In this document: positions 15,323-24,159 of the stretch, piece after piece
Layout: every line of letters starts with the position of its first letter
How positions within the stretch are numbered: the first letter of the stretch is position 1
Assembly (NCBI GenBank): GCA_938046585.1
Contig: CALIWR010000020.1
Coordinates: 1 to 37,672 of the forward strand
Direction of reading: 5' to 3'
Source: an uncultured Propionibacteriaceae bacterium
GTDB taxonomy: Bacteria > Actinomycetota > Actinomycetes > Propionibacteriales > Propionibacteriaceae
DNA: 37,672 nucleotides
Notes under the pieces: generated by a model
The model's database searches: none
Told to the model about the DNA's origin: nothing
The model's input: the letters and a program-made list of their open reading frames with translations, nothing else
Program-made: the position numbers and the translations under genes

Positions 15323-16744
15323 TCAGATCCCGTTGTCGAGCGGGAAGGGCTGAGCGAGTTGGTGGATCCGTTGCCACCCCAGTGGCTCCTCCGACCAGGC
15401 GATGGTGGCCTGGCAGGAGCCAGTCGGCAAGGTCCAGGTCACCAGGTGTGGGGTGTGCAGGATCGCCATCCGCAACCGCCAGCCGTCCGGGCCGTACCCG
15501 GCGCTGGTAGCGACCGCCAGCCACCGCTCACCCCAGGCAAGCCGGCCCGGTAGCCAGGTATCCGGCCCGGCCACCAGCTGGTGGCGGGCGCCGGTGTCGT
15601 CAGTCCAGTCCAGGCTCGCCTGGTCCGTGTCGGCGGTCAGGCTGAGGTGATTGCCGTGGTTGTCGCTGCCGCTCCAGCCGGCGGTGGCGGGCTGCTCAGG
15701 CCAGCCCGTACCAGCGGTGGGGACCTTCAGTCCGGCCAGGGCCTGGGCCAGCTCCTGATCCCCGCCGGGGGTCGGTTCCCGGTCGACCCCGGGTAACAGC
15801 TCAGACCAAATCACGTCCATAGTGACCTGCAGATCCGGGCTCCAGGAGGTGATCGCGACTACCAGGTCCTGCTCCGGTAGCACCATCCCGTACTGGCCGA
15901 ATGCCCCGTCACCGCGGTAGCCGTGCCGCGACCGCCAGACCTGCCAGCCGTAGCCCAGCGCCCAGTCCCCGACAGGGTCCCCGGCCGCGCCAGCGGGCAG
16001 GGTCTCCACCTGGGTCCGGGAGTGCTCGCTGATCCAGGCCGCGGGCAGCAGCCGAACGCCGTGGTGGATGCCGCCGTCGGCCAGGAGCTGGAAGAAAGCG
16101 GCAACGGTAGCGGTGCTGATGTGCAGCCCGGAGAAGCCCAACGGCAGCCCGTCGCAGTCCCGAGCCCAGTATCCGCTGTCCACCTGGAGCGGCCCAAAGA
16201 CATGCCTGGTGAGCAGCTCCAGCACGTCCGCGCCGGCATAGCGGGCGACCAGCCGCGACAGGGTCCAGGTGCAGAGCTGGTTGTAACAGAAGGTACGGCC
16301 CGGGATGCCGGTCGGCTCGATCCGCAGGAACCACCCCAGGTCGGCCTCGGCCAGTCCGCGCTGCCCGATGTCCATAATCAGGTCCTGCTCGTGGCCCGAC
16401 GCCATCGCCAGCAGATCCCGCACCCGGATCTGGCGGGCCAGCTCCCCTACCCGATCATCGACTTGGTCCGCCAGCAGATCCACCACCCGGTCCTCGTAGC
16501 CGAAGCAGCCTTGATCGACCGCGATCCCGACCGCCGCCGAACAAAAGGTCTTGCTCAGCGAATAGACGAGCCGGATCTGATCAGGTGTCCACGGGTCAGC
16601 CTCGCCGGACATGATCACCCGTCCATGGCGCAGCACCACAATCCCGTGCAGCTCGGTACCCTGGGCGGCCAGCTCGGTGAGCGTACGGGCCAGGGCCGCC
16701 GGATCCACACCCATCGCAGCCGGAGCCGCCGTCGCAAGCCTCAT
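15323..16744 (-). CDS. Serine hydrolase of the beta-lactamase/penicillin-binding-protein-like family
   Basis: This 473-residue protein has an N-terminal beta-lactamase-like domain: S62-L-S-K65 (the S-x-x-K nucleophile motif in Y-S-L-S-K-T-F), the F-x-Y-N segment at 152-155 (F-C-Y-N-Q), and G-A-F-G-Q-Y-G near residue 300 in the place of the H/K-x-G motif. Residues after about 335 form a separate beta-rich C-terminal domain. I see no signal peptide or membrane helix, so it appears cytoplasmic, unlike true penicillin-binding proteins. Esterase or peptidase activity on a small substrate is likely; the substrate is unknown. The ATG at 16744 sits six bases after a TAGAGT box, fitting a leaderless mRNA. 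Its stop lies 8 bases from the end of the convergent pseudogene. Confidence 0.88.
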   Translation of the reverse strand: MRLATAAPAAMGVDPAALARTLTELAAQGTELHGIVVLRHGRVIMSGEADPWTPDQIRLVYSLSKTFCSAAVGIAVDQGCFGYEDRVVDLLADQVDDRVGELARQIRVRDLLAMASGHEQDLIMDIGQRGLAEADLGWFLRIEPTGIPGRTFCYNQLCTWTLSRLVARYAGADVLELLTRHVFGPLQVDSGYWARDCDGLPLGFSGLHISTATVAAFFQLLADGGIHHGVRLLPAAWISEHSRTQVETLPAGAAGDPVGDWALGYGWQVWRSRHGYRGDGAFGQYGMVLPEQDLVVAITSWSPDLQVTMDVIWSELLPGVDREPTPGGDQELAQALAGLKVPTAGTGWPEQPATAGWSGSDNHGNHLSLTADTDQASLDWTDDTGARHQLVAGPDTWLPGRLAWGERWLAVATSAGYGPDGWRLRMAILHTPHLVTWTLPTGSCQATIAWSEEPLGWQRIHQLAQPFPLDNGI

Positions 16745-16750
16745 GCCTGC

Positions 16751-16756
16751 ACTCTA
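16751..16756 (-). promoter_or_regulatory. TAGAGT -10 box, leaderless promoter of the serine hydrolase
   Basis: On the minus strand TAGAGT is followed by six bases and then the ATG at 16744. There is no ribosome site, so the transcript probably begins at the start codon. Confidence 0.5.
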
Positions 16757-16917
16757 CGGGGTTCACCATCGTGGCTGAGTGCCCATCGCCGCCTGTCGTA
16801 GCCGGCATCGGCAGGGGTTTCGGCTAACCTGCTGATATCACGAATCCGGCTTCCCCGGGCTGGATTCGAGCGTTGCCTACGGCGGCGCGCTGTGCCACCC
16901 GTGCTGAGGAGCCATCC

Positions 16918-19900
16918 GTGACCGACTCTCGCAACCAGGAGGATCGCCCTCTCGACGCCTTCTACGACGAACTCGATGCGGAGTGGGCAGCGGGCCGGCA
17001 GGAGCTGGCCGAGGTGTTCGGCGCCGAGAACCCGGACCCGGTCGGCGCCGATCCCGTCCGTACGGGCGGCGAGATCCCCCAGGTTGATCAGCCTGTGCCG
17101 GGATCAGATGCCGACGCGGCCGAGCGAGACCGTTTCTTCGACGACGCCATGTACGCGCCATCTTCCGCCGTGTCCGGCCGGCCCCGGGCCACCATCACCG
17201 AGAACCGCGACCCGGACCCGGCTGCCGCAGTCACGTCTCAGCCGACCCCCGCCAACGATGAGCGTCCCAGCAGTGACACGGCTCCCGGCGAGGCGGCCCC
17301 GGTCGCGAGCCCGCCTCGGCCGAGGGAAATCGCTCCAGTCCGGCGGCCGCAGGTCGAAGCGAGTCGCCCGGCGCCGCAGTTAGCTGCTCCGGTCCGGCGC
17401 CCCGAAGTCGAGGCGGGCCCCGCGTCAGAGGCCGGGTCGCGCCGTCCGATCGTCCTCGGACCGGTCGAAGAACGGGCCGCGTCCCCAAATGGCGCCATCG
17501 TGCTTGGCCCGACAGCCTCCACGGCACCTGTCGGCCCGGCCGAACTCACCGGCGCCGCCGCAGCCGGACTGGCCGCCGCCGGGCTAGAAAGCACCCCGCC
17601 CCGTACGGTCGCCGGTGCGGCGAATGAGGTGGCCGCTGGGCTAGTCGGGGCTGCTGCCGCCGGGCTGGCTGCCGCCGGACTCACGGTCGGACACGACGAG
17701 AACACGTCAGCGCAATCCCCAGCACCGGACCCGAAGGACGATACCGACCAGCCGGAAACCGGCCTTGCCCGCCAGCCCCAGGCTGGCTCGGCGAAGCCGG
17801 ATGCCAGCGCCAGCGCGGGCGATGCCGCTCAGCCGTCCGGGGACCCGGCCCCGGTCGATGCCGATGTCACGCCCGCCGATGACGCCACCCAGGCAGGCTC
17901 TGACAGCTCCGGCAGTGATGTGTCCGTTGATCCAGACTCCATTGCCCCGGCAGGCCACGCTGGGCCCGGCAAGGCCCCGTCCGGCCCCAGCCCAGACGAT
18001 ACGCGGGCCGCGGAACCCCAGGCGCCAGGCTCCGAAGAGCAGCCTGATCCTGGGGCTGAGGCCGATCCCGAGTCGACAGACCAGAGCGCCGAGGCAGTGC
18101 AGACCGCCGAGACCGGATCCGAGGACCACGCCGACGTCAGCATCAGCGGTGAACAGCCTGTTCTCCGCGGTGCCGCTGCCGCGGGACTGGCCGCTGCGGG
18201 GATCAGCCTGTCCGGAAAGGGTCGGGAGGATCCTCGGCCTGAAGCGGCTGAAGAGCCTCCCCGGGAGGCCCTGACCGGGGCCGCAGCCGCCGGGATCGCC
18301 GCAGCCGAGCTCACCAAGGCCGAGCAAAGCGCCCAACCGGGCGACGACCAGAACACCACAGCCGAGGCCGGCCAGGCGCCCGAGGTCACCGAAGACGCTG
18401 AAGACGAGCCGGCTACCAGCCAGATCACACCAGCGGGCCCCTCGGACGATGAGCAGGCACCCGGGGCCGAGGACGATCCGTACGATCTCGTCCTCGACGA
18501 CCAGAGCGAACAGACCAGCGAGTCCCCGGAACCGGCCGCTCAGCTCACCGAGGCAGCCGCTGCCGAGATGATCACTGCGGAATCCCAGGACCCGGGCCTG
18601 GTGGAGGCCCCTTCCGATCCGGGTAGCGCCACTCGCAGCACGCGTCTACCAGGCAGCAGATGGGAGGCCCCCTCCGATCCGGATAGCGCGGTTTCGAACG
18701 CGCCGGGCACCGATCAAGCAGGTACCGATCGCGGCGACGACGACCTGCCCCAGGCTGACGAACCGTCGCCGGGCCCGGAGCTGACCGGGGCGGCTGCTGC
18801 CGGCCTGGCCGCAGCCAGGATCGCTACCGGACCGACGCCGCAAAGGCGTCCAGAGGTTCCACCCGAACCGGGGATCACCGAGGGCGACCCGATCTACACC
18901 CTGTCAGGCGAAGAGGTTCCACCCGAACCGGGGATCACCGAGGGCGACCCGATCTACACCCTGTCAGGCGAAGAGGTTCCACCCGAACCGGGGATCACCG
19001 ACCAGGTACCCACAGACACCTCGCAGGTCAGCGACCAGAGCAGCGAGCAGCCAGCCGACGCAGACTCCGCCTCGGACGCGGCCGGTGACGACCACGACAC
19101 CACAAATCCGATCGCCACAACCCGTGAGCAGGCCCCCGAACCGACGGCCCCCGAACCGGGCCAGACACCGCACCAGGGCCGGCTCACCGGGGCGGCTGCG
19201 GCCGGGCTCGCGGCGGCCGGTCCCGCCCTCGCCGCGGCCCAGCCAGGCAAGGCCGAGACTTTCGAGCCGGTCGAGGCCCCGGACGAGCCGGGCACACCCA
19301 CGCCGCCTACGGCCGAACCGGCCCATCTCGATGGGCCGTCCTTGGACCAGGCCGCCGAGACCCCAGCGCCTCAGCCCGTACCGGAACCGCCCACGCCCCA
19401 GGCCGCACCGGCCAAGACGCCGGCCCCAACCCAGCTCACAGATCAAACCGCTGAGACGCCGGCCCCGGCGCCCATGACGAAAGCCACCGAAGCCGCATCG
19501 CAGCCGCCTCAGACGGCTACGACCGAACCAGTCGCCGCTGCGGAAACATCGCCGGGCCAAGGCCAGCCTGAAAAGGTCCCGACCGGCTCGTACGGGCGTC
19601 CGAAACCGAACCGGCGCAGGCGCCGCCAAGTCCAAGAAGACGACCTCACCGTAGTCGTGGATCACTGGCCGTACGTGCCGCCGGCCGCTTTCCAGGCGGC
19701 CGCTCAGGCCCAGTCACAGCTGCAGGAGCAAGGCCTAACCAAGCCCGATGACGCCAGCCCGTTCGGGACCGGCCAGCCCGAGCCGGTATCTCGGCCCTCG
19801 GTCGCGCCGGTGGCCCCGATCTATTCCCCGACCGGCGGGGTTCGCGGCACCTGGGCCAGCCTGCGGCATGCCTCAAAACCGGTGGCTGACGTTGATGCCA

Positions 19901-20613
19901 CCCACGCCCAGCTGGAAGACATCGACCTTGCCGGCTTGACCGCTGGGATCGGGCTGACCACAGCCTCGGAGCGGACCGACGGGCCCCCGGTCAACGCGGA
20001 ACCCTCCGGGCCGGTACGGCCTCAGCCCGAGGTTACCCAGGAGCCGCCAGCCGATCAGACGGCCGCCCAGCCTTCTGAGCAGGCGATCCACCATGCAGAT
20101 GTTGCGCCCCCACCCCAGGCTGAACCCCCAACCCAGGCGGTCCCAACGCTAACCCCGCAGCCTGATCAGGCCGCGGCACAGCCAAACCCGGCACCCTCCC
20201 AGCCTGCCCCGCACCCAGAACCGCCGGCACAGCCCATGGCGCCAGCGCCTGACCCTGCTGCCTTGAGCGCTGATCAGGAGCCGACCGAGAAGCTCTGGAC
20301 GACCGGCGAGCCGGCGACCGGGGCCACACCGGTTCCCGATCTTCCCGAGCATGTGATGTTCGAGGAGTCACCCAGCCCGGAGCCGTGGCCCGCATCGCTG
20401 ACAGAATCGGCGCCGGCTGAGCCGACCCCCGATCTGGACACCGCCCATGACCTGGCGCCGGTCCCGGCTGCCGATCTGGCCCCGGCCGTACCGGTGCGCG
20501 GCGGCTGGTTTGAGAAAGCCCGGGCCCGAATCGCGGACCTCTTCGAAGAAGAAGCCGAGGCGCCGGTTTCCGAGACCAGTTCCACTCCCGATCCGCAAAC
20601 CCCGCGTACGTAG
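16918..20613 (+). CDS. Large low-complexity acidic Pro/Ala-rich protein with seven alanine-rich motifs
   Basis: This 1231-residue protein starts at GTG 16918, six bases after GAGGAG (16906-16911); an upstream in-frame start at 16873 has no such site. The chain is mostly Pro, Ala, Glu, Asp, Thr and Ser and is expected to be disordered. Seven copies of a T-G-A-A-A-A-G-L-A-A-A-G type motif begin near residues 212, 244, 418, 454, 545 (degenerate), 624 and 758. Near 645-695 a 20-residue unit is repeated 2.5 times. A more ordered part around 890-1030 includes a basic R-R-R-R-R patch and V-D-H-W-P-Y-V-P-P. The end contains an amphipathic helix (F-E-K-A-R-A-R-I-A-D-L-F). No signal peptide or membrane helix is seen. 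Function unknown; scaffold or condensate roles are conceivable. Confidence 0.8.
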   Translation: MTDSRNQEDRPLDAFYDELDAEWAAGRQELAEVFGAENPDPVGADPVRTGGEIPQVDQPVPGSDADAAERDRFFDDAMYAPSSAVSGRPRATITENRDPDPAAAVTSQPTPANDERPSSDTAPGEAAPVASPPRPREIAPVRRPQVEASRPAPQLAAPVRRPEVEAGPASEAGSRRPIVLGPVEERAASPNGAIVLGPTASTAPVGPAELTGAAAAGLAAAGLESTPPRTVAGAANEVAAGLVGAAAAGLAAAGLTVGHDENTSAQSPAPDPKDDTDQPETGLARQPQAGSAKPDASASAGDAAQPSGDPAPVDADVTPADDATQAGSDSSGSDVSVDPDSIAPAGHAGPGKAPSGPSPDDTRAAEPQAPGSEEQPDPGAEADPESTDQSAEAVQTAETGSEDHADVSISGEQPVLRGAAAAGLAAAGISLSGKGREDPRPEAAEEPPREALTGAAAAGIAAAELTKAEQSAQPGDDQNTTAEAGQAPEVTEDAEDEPATSQITPAGPSDDEQAPGAEDDPYDLVLDDQSEQTSESPEPAAQLTEAAAAEMITAESQDPGLVEAPSDPGSATRSTRLPGSRWEAPSDPDSAVSNAPGTDQAGTDRGDDDLPQADEPSPGPELTGAAAAGLAAARIATGPTPQRRPEVPPEPGITEGDPIYTLSGEEVPPEPGITEGDPIYTLSGEEVPPEPGITDQVPTDTSQVSDQSSEQPADADSASDAAGDDHDTTNPIATTREQAPEPTAPEPGQTPHQGRLTGAAAAGLAAAGPALAAAQPGKAETFEPVEAPDEPGTPTPPTAEPAHLDGPSLDQAAETPAPQPVPEPPTPQAAPAKTPAPTQLTDQTAETPAPAPMTKATEAASQPPQTATTEPVAAAETSPGQGQPEKVPTGSYGRPKPNRRRRRQVQEDDLTVVVDHWPYVPPAAFQAAAQAQSQLQEQGLTKPDDASPFGTGQPEPVSRPSVAPVAPIYSPTGGVRGTWASLRHASKPVADVDATHAQLEDIDLAGLTAGIGLTTASERTDGPPVNAEPSGPVRPQPEVTQEPPADQTAAQPSEQAIHHADVAPPPQAEPPTQAVPTLTPQPDQAAAQPNPAPSQPAPHPEPPAQPMAPAPDPAALSADQEPTEKLWTTGEPATGATPVPDLPEHVMFEESPSPEPWPASLTESAPAEPTPDLDTAHDLAPVPAADLAPAVPVRGGWFEKARARIADLFEEEAEAPVSETSSTPDPQTPRT
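18852..19001 (+). repeat. 60-bp perfect tandem repeat, 2.5 copies, in coding sequence
   Basis: Units start at 18852, 18912 and 18972. The first two are complete and identical and the third stops after 30 bases. The unit is 20 codons, so copy number changes keep the frame. It encodes V-P-P-E-P-G-I-T-E-G-D-P and onward. Confidence 0.9.
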
Positions 20614-20624
20614 CAGAGGATCGG

Positions 20625-21695
20625 TCACATCCCGGTGTTCACCGTGGGTTGTGGGCGAGACTCGCCGCACAGCACCACCAGCAGATTGGCGACCATCTGC
20701 GCCTTGCGTTCCTCGCTCATCTGGACGACCGATTCGGTCTCCAACCGCCGCAGCGCCTGTTCGACCATGGTCACCGCACCCTCGACAATCTTGGACCGGG
20801 CCGCGATCACCGCGGCCGCCTGCTGACGCTGCAGCATCGCGTGGGCGATCTCCGGAGCGTACGCGAGCGACGAAATCCGCGCCTCCACCACTTCCAGGCC
20901 GGCAATCTTGACCCGGGCCGCAACCTCCTCGGCGAGTTCAGCCGCAACCAGCTCAGTCGAGCCCCGCAGCGTCTCTTCGCCCGGCTCGGCATTGTCGTAC
21001 GGGTGGCTGGAGGCGATGTGGCGCAGCGCGGCCTCGGCCTGAACCCGGACGAAGTGTTCAGAGTTCTCGACCGCGAAGGCAGCCTTGGCGGTGTCGGCGA
21101 CCTGCCAGACAATGATCGCCGCGATCGTGACCGGGTTACCGTCAGCGTCGTTGACCTTGAGCTCGTTGGTCTCGAAGTTGTTCACCTTCACTGACACCCG
21201 CCGCTTCTGGGTGAACGGAACCGTGAACTGGAGCCCGGAGGAACGGATCGTGCCGACATAACGGCCCAGGAATTGGAGCACCTTAGTCTCGCCGGGTTGC
21301 ACCACAGTCAGCGAGGTCGCCCCGATCCAGGACAGCCCGAACAGCACGACCGCCGTGACCATCAGCAGCGCCGACTGTTGGACAGCAGCCAGGGCCCCGC
21401 AGCCGAGGCCGATCAGCATCCCCACGATGACCAGGAGTACGGCCAGCCCCCCGGCCATCGAGAACCCCGGCCGCTCCTCCACCGTGACCCGAACCCCCTG
21501 ATGGCCGACCGGGGTCCCAGCCGCCTCGCCACCGACCGAGCCGCCCTCGTTCACCGCCAGCTGCTGATGCGAATATGTCGGGTCGGCCGGCACCTGCTGC
21601 GGCGCTGGCTGATAGCCGACGGCCTGCTCCGGCGTTAGTACCTGCGGATTCTGCTGGTATGTGGGGCTAGTCCCGTACGGCTGCTGGGTGGACAT
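20625..21695 (-). CDS. SPFH/band-7 domain membrane protein
   Basis: This 356-residue protein starts at ATG 21695 with AAGGAGG close ahead. An N-terminal Gln/Pro/Tyr-rich tail (about 1-45) precedes two adjacent hydrophobic helices at about 80-130. The SPFH domain follows: V-V-Q-P-G-E-T-K-V-L-Q-F-L-G-R-Y, R-S-S-G-L-Q-F-T-V-P-F, I-I-V-W-Q-V-A-D-T-A-K-A, then a long charged helix with A-A-R-V-K-I-A-G-L-E-V-V-E-A-R-I-S-S-L-A-Y-A-P-E. SPFH proteins oligomerise and organise membrane domains. It is convergent with the large disordered-protein gene, 11 bases apart, and upstream of it on the same strand are the SIMPL, DUF6191-like and coiled-coil genes. Confidence 0.93.
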   Translation of the reverse strand: MSTQQPYGTSPTYQQNPQVLTPEQAVGYQPAPQQVPADPTYSHQQLAVNEGGSVGGEAAGTPVGHQGVRVTVEERPGFSMAGGLAVLLVIVGMLIGLGCGALAAVQQSALLMVTAVVLFGLSWIGATSLTVVQPGETKVLQFLGRYVGTIRSSGLQFTVPFTQKRRVSVKVNNFETNELKVNDADGNPVTIAAIIVWQVADTAKAAFAVENSEHFVRVQAEAALRHIASSHPYDNAEPGEETLRGSTELVAAELAEEVAARVKIAGLEVVEARISSLAYAPEIAHAMLQRQQAAAVIAARSKIVEGAVTMVEQALRRLETESVVQMSEERKAQMVANLLVVLCGESRPQPTVNTGM

Positions 21696-21787
21696 ATTTC
21701 CTCCTTAGGTGATGCCGAGTGTAGGACCAGCCACTGACACACCGAGCGGCCCTAGTGATCGACACGGCAGGCCGCAGCCGCGCAAGC

Positions 21788-22402
21788 CTACGCCTCGAAA
21801 ACCGCCCGCAGCTCGACCCGTACCGTGACGTCAGCAGGGCGAACATCGACCGTCGACTCGGCTCTCGCCATGGCGGCCATCGCCCCGCCTGGCCCGTCAC
21901 CGAGATCGGGGTCGCTCACCTCGACGAACCGGACCTCCCCCGCCCCGGCCGCGGCTGCGATCGCCTGAGCCCGGGCCCGGGCCATCGCGACCGCCCGGGT
22001 TAAGCAGTCCTGCTCCACTCGGACCCGGGTCTGGTCGCTGAGTAGCCACTCGGCCTGCTGGATCTGTACCCCAGCGCCCGCGCCCTGCTCGGCGCAGAAA
22101 ACAGCCAACGCCTCGGCGTTCGCGAAATCCGCTGACCAGGCGACGCTGGCCTGGTGCACCATCTCGGTGCGCTCTGCGACGTACGTCTGGTAGCCGTAGA
22201 CGCTGATCGGACGGATCACCACCTGGCTCACCTGTCCGACGGCACGGCGCTCATCCAATGCTCGGGACACGACCCCCGCTGATTCGGTGACCGCATCCAT
22301 CACCGCCTGCTTGTCCGCCCCCTGCAGGCTGACCTGCCCGTACAGCCGCCCCAGATCCGGAGGCACATCGACCTGGTCGGCTCCGCGTACTGTGATCCTC
22401 AT
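21788..22402 (-). CDS. SIMPL (DUF541) domain protein
   Basis: This 204-residue protein starts at ATG 22402; a GTG one codon earlier is less likely because a TAGGCT box lies six bases before the ATG. The sequence fits the SIMPL/DUF541 family: I-T-V-R-G at the start, paired beta strands with S-V-Y-G-Y-Q-T-Y-V-A-E-R, and the late helix A-M-A-R-A-R-A-Q-A-I-A-A-A-A-G. There is no signal peptide, although many relatives are periplasmic, so it is probably cytoplasmic here. Precise function is not known for the family. Confidence 0.88.
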   Translation of the reverse strand: MRITVRGADQVDVPPDLGRLYGQVSLQGADKQAVMDAVTESAGVVSRALDERRAVGQVSQVVIRPISVYGYQTYVAERTEMVHQASVAWSADFANAEALAVFCAEQGAGAGVQIQQAEWLLSDQTRVRVEQDCLTRAVAMARARAQAIAAAAGAGEVRFVEVSDPDLGDGPGGAMAAMARAESTVDVRPADVTVRVELRAVFEA

Positions 22403-22408
22403 CACGCC

Positions 22409-22414
22409 AGCCTA
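22409..22414 (-). promoter_or_regulatory. TAGGCT -10 box, leaderless promoter of the SIMPL gene
   Basis: On the minus strand TAGGCT is followed by six bases and the ATG at 22402. No ribosome site is present. Confidence 0.5.
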
Positions 22415-22456
22415 ACCAGACCCCGGAGCCCGAGGGTACGCACCGGCGAAGACCTA

Positions 22457-22669
22457 CTAGCTCTGGTCTGACTCGTCGGGCTGCTGCTCGGTCGCACCCG
22501 GCGCCGCGGGCTGGGCCTTGACCGGGATCTTGATATGGCCTGATTCCAGGTTCACCCGGCCCAAGCCGTCGGCACCCTCCGGGGTGTCCACGACGAATAT
22601 CTTCTCCAGTTCCCGCTGCTCACGCTGGTAGCGCAAGCTGGGCTGGAGCACCTCGAGCGGGTTAGTCAT
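22457..22669 (-). CDS. DUF6191-like small protein
   Basis: This is a 70-residue protein from ATG 22669, five bases after GAGGAGG; an upstream in-frame start at 22783 is rejected for lack of a ribosome site. It has the pattern of small actinobacterial DUF6191 proteins: a P-S-L-R-Y-Q-R-E-Q-R-E-L-E helix followed by G-R-V-N-L-E-S-G-H-I-K-I. The C-terminus is a disordered Pro/Gln/Glu tail. It is soluble and cytoplasmic, with no known function. Confidence 0.7.
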   Translation of the reverse strand: MTNPLEVLQPSLRYQREQRELEKIFVVDTPEGADGLGRVNLESGHIKIPVKAQPAAPGATEQQPDESDQS

Positions 22670-22782
22670 GAAGCCTCCTCGGCGACGACCGTCCGTACCA
22701 CTGTAGGCATCACACGCCGCGCTGACAACGCGAACCGCCTGGCCCGGGTGCGCTAGACCCAGGCCAGGCGGCCGCCGGTACA

Positions 22783-23382
22783 TCAGTCGGTGACGGTGAA
22801 AGCCCCGGTACGCTCGGCCAGGGCCTGCAACGACTCCCGGCCCGGGATGCCGTCAGCGTCGGCGCCGGAGTAGCCCAGCGACTGCTGCCAGCGGGCGTAC
22901 GCGGCAGTGAAGCTGGTGCCCAGCGAGCCGTCGACCGGGCCGGTGTCCCCGACCACCGAGGCCAGCGCCTGCTCGACCACCAGGCCGGCCTGCAGGTTCA
23001 GGCCCTGCCCCGTGGCGACCGCGTCGGACGAGTCGTGGTTAACCATGGCGATCAGCCCGTTCAGCGAGATCACCGGCTTCGCGGCGGCAGCGGCAGCAGC
23101 CTGCTCAGCAGCTGCAGCCTCAGCGGCCGCCTGCTCGGCAGCAGCCTGCTCAGCGGCAGCAGCCTCCTGCAGCGCGCGCTCCTGAGCTGCCACCCGTTCG
23201 GCGGCTTCGGCCTGGGCCTTCGCCTCTTCCTCGGCAGCTGCGGCCTCCTGCGCTGCCTGCTCAACAGCTGCGGCCTCCTGCGCTGCCTGCTCGGCAGCAG
23301 CCTGTTCGGCGGCGGCTTTCTCAGCTGCCGCCTTCTCGTCCTCGTTCGAGAACGCGTTCTTGATGGAGTCGAAAAGATTCAT
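22783..23382 (-). CDS. Ala/Glu coiled-coil protein with C-terminal peptidoglycan-binding-like domain
   Basis: This is a 199-residue protein from ATG 23382, with GGGAAGGA about six bases ahead. Residues 15-100 are almost only Ala, Glu and Gln (A-A-A-E-Q-A-A-A-E-Q units), predicted as a long helix or coiled coil. The C-terminal 90 residues contain F-T-A-A-Y-A-R-W-Q-Q-S-L-G-Y-S-G and D-G-I-P-G-R-E-S-L-Q-A-L, which look like the helices of a peptidoglycan-binding domain (PF01471 type). There is no signal peptide, which is odd for a wall-binding protein. The fold may be used differently, or export may be non-classical. Confidence 0.75.
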   Translation of the reverse strand: MNLFDSIKNAFSNEDEKAAAEKAAAEQAAAEQAAQEAAAVEQAAQEAAAAEEEAKAQAEAAERVAAQERALQEAAAAEQAAAEQAAAEAAAAEQAAAAAAAKPVISLNGLIAMVNHDSSDAVATGQGLNLQAGLVVEQALASVVGDTGPVDGSLGTSFTAAYARWQQSLGYSGADADGIPGRESLQALAERTGAFTVTD

Positions 23383-23606
23383 GTGGGTCCTTCCCAGTCT
23401 GGGGGTGCTCCGTTCCCGCCTGGAGCGCTGCTAGCTTACCGATTCTCAACCGGGTGATGACTGCTTCATCAGAACCCCGCCCAGACCTCTGGTCCTGGTG
23501 GTCCACCGGCCGCGGAACCGGAAAAGCTAGTGGGCATAGACATGTCACCGCTGTCACCCAGTCGGTGGACCCGCTACCCTGTGCACGCGAGCATGAGGGA
23601 GGGCCA

Positions 23607-24065
23607 GTGGATGCGAGCGTGGTGACGTGCGCCACCTGCCGGACGAAGAACGAGATCGACTACGAGGCAACGCAGGCGCCGCGGTGCGCCCAATGCCAGG
23701 CCTTCCTACCCTGGGTGACGTCGGCAACCGACGCCACCTTCCGGGCCATCAGTAACAGCGACCAGATCGTGGTCTGCGTGAGTTTCTGGGGCACCTTCGC
23801 CCCGGCCAGCCGGATCCTCGCCCCGGCGCTGGAGCGGCTGGCCGCAGAACGGGCCGGGCAGCTGAAACTGGTCTGGGTGGATGTCGAAGACGGTCGGCGG
23901 GCCCAGTCCAAGTACGAGGCTCGGATGATCCCGACCACCGTGCTGCTGTGGCACGGCGAGGAGATCGCCCGCCATATCGGGGCCTTGGACCTGCCGGCGC
24001 TGCGGCACTGGGTTGATCAGGCGCTGGCGGCCAATGTTGCCGCCGACATCCCCGACCCGGCCTGA
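23607..24065 (+). CDS. Thioredoxin-2-like protein lacking both catalytic cysteines
   Basis: This is a 152-residue protein from GTG 23607 behind GAGGGAGGG; the in-frame start at 23454 would add non-homologous sequence. It has the TrxC layout: an N-terminal zinc ribbon with C8-x-x-C11 and C27-x-x-C30, then a thioredoxin fold. Where active thioredoxins have W-C-G-P-C, this protein has T-F-A-P-A (63-67), so both redox cysteines are gone. The cis-proline loop M-I-P-T-T is retained. It cannot do thiol-disulfide exchange by the usual mechanism and may be a binding or chaperone-like protein. The MEMO/AMMECR1 pair lies just downstream on the same strand. Confidence 0.88.
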   Translation: MDASVVTCATCRTKNEIDYEATQAPRCAQCQAFLPWVTSATDATFRAISNSDQIVVCVSFWGTFAPASRILAPALERLAAERAGQLKLVWVDVEDGRRAQSKYEARMIPTTVLLWHGEEIARHIGALDLPALRHWVDQALAANVAADIPDPA

Positions 24066-24159
24066 TCTTCGGCCCCGGCGGCGTCCCGCTTTCGCCGTAC
24101 GGCGGCGCCCGCCGCGGACACCTGGTGGCCTAGGCTCGGAGCAGGATCGGAGGTGCCCG

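Noticed and set aside
14338..15510. Intact 390-codon gene for the SUKH/leucine-rich protein
   Set aside because: The frame begins inside the aldo/keto reductase, homology starts only at 14608, and sensible protein shifts frame near 15200, so it is a pseudogene.
18852..19001. CRISPR-like array
   Set aside because: The repeats are contiguous, 60 bases long, without spacers, and lie in frame inside a coding sequence. No CRISPR array was found anywhere in the window.
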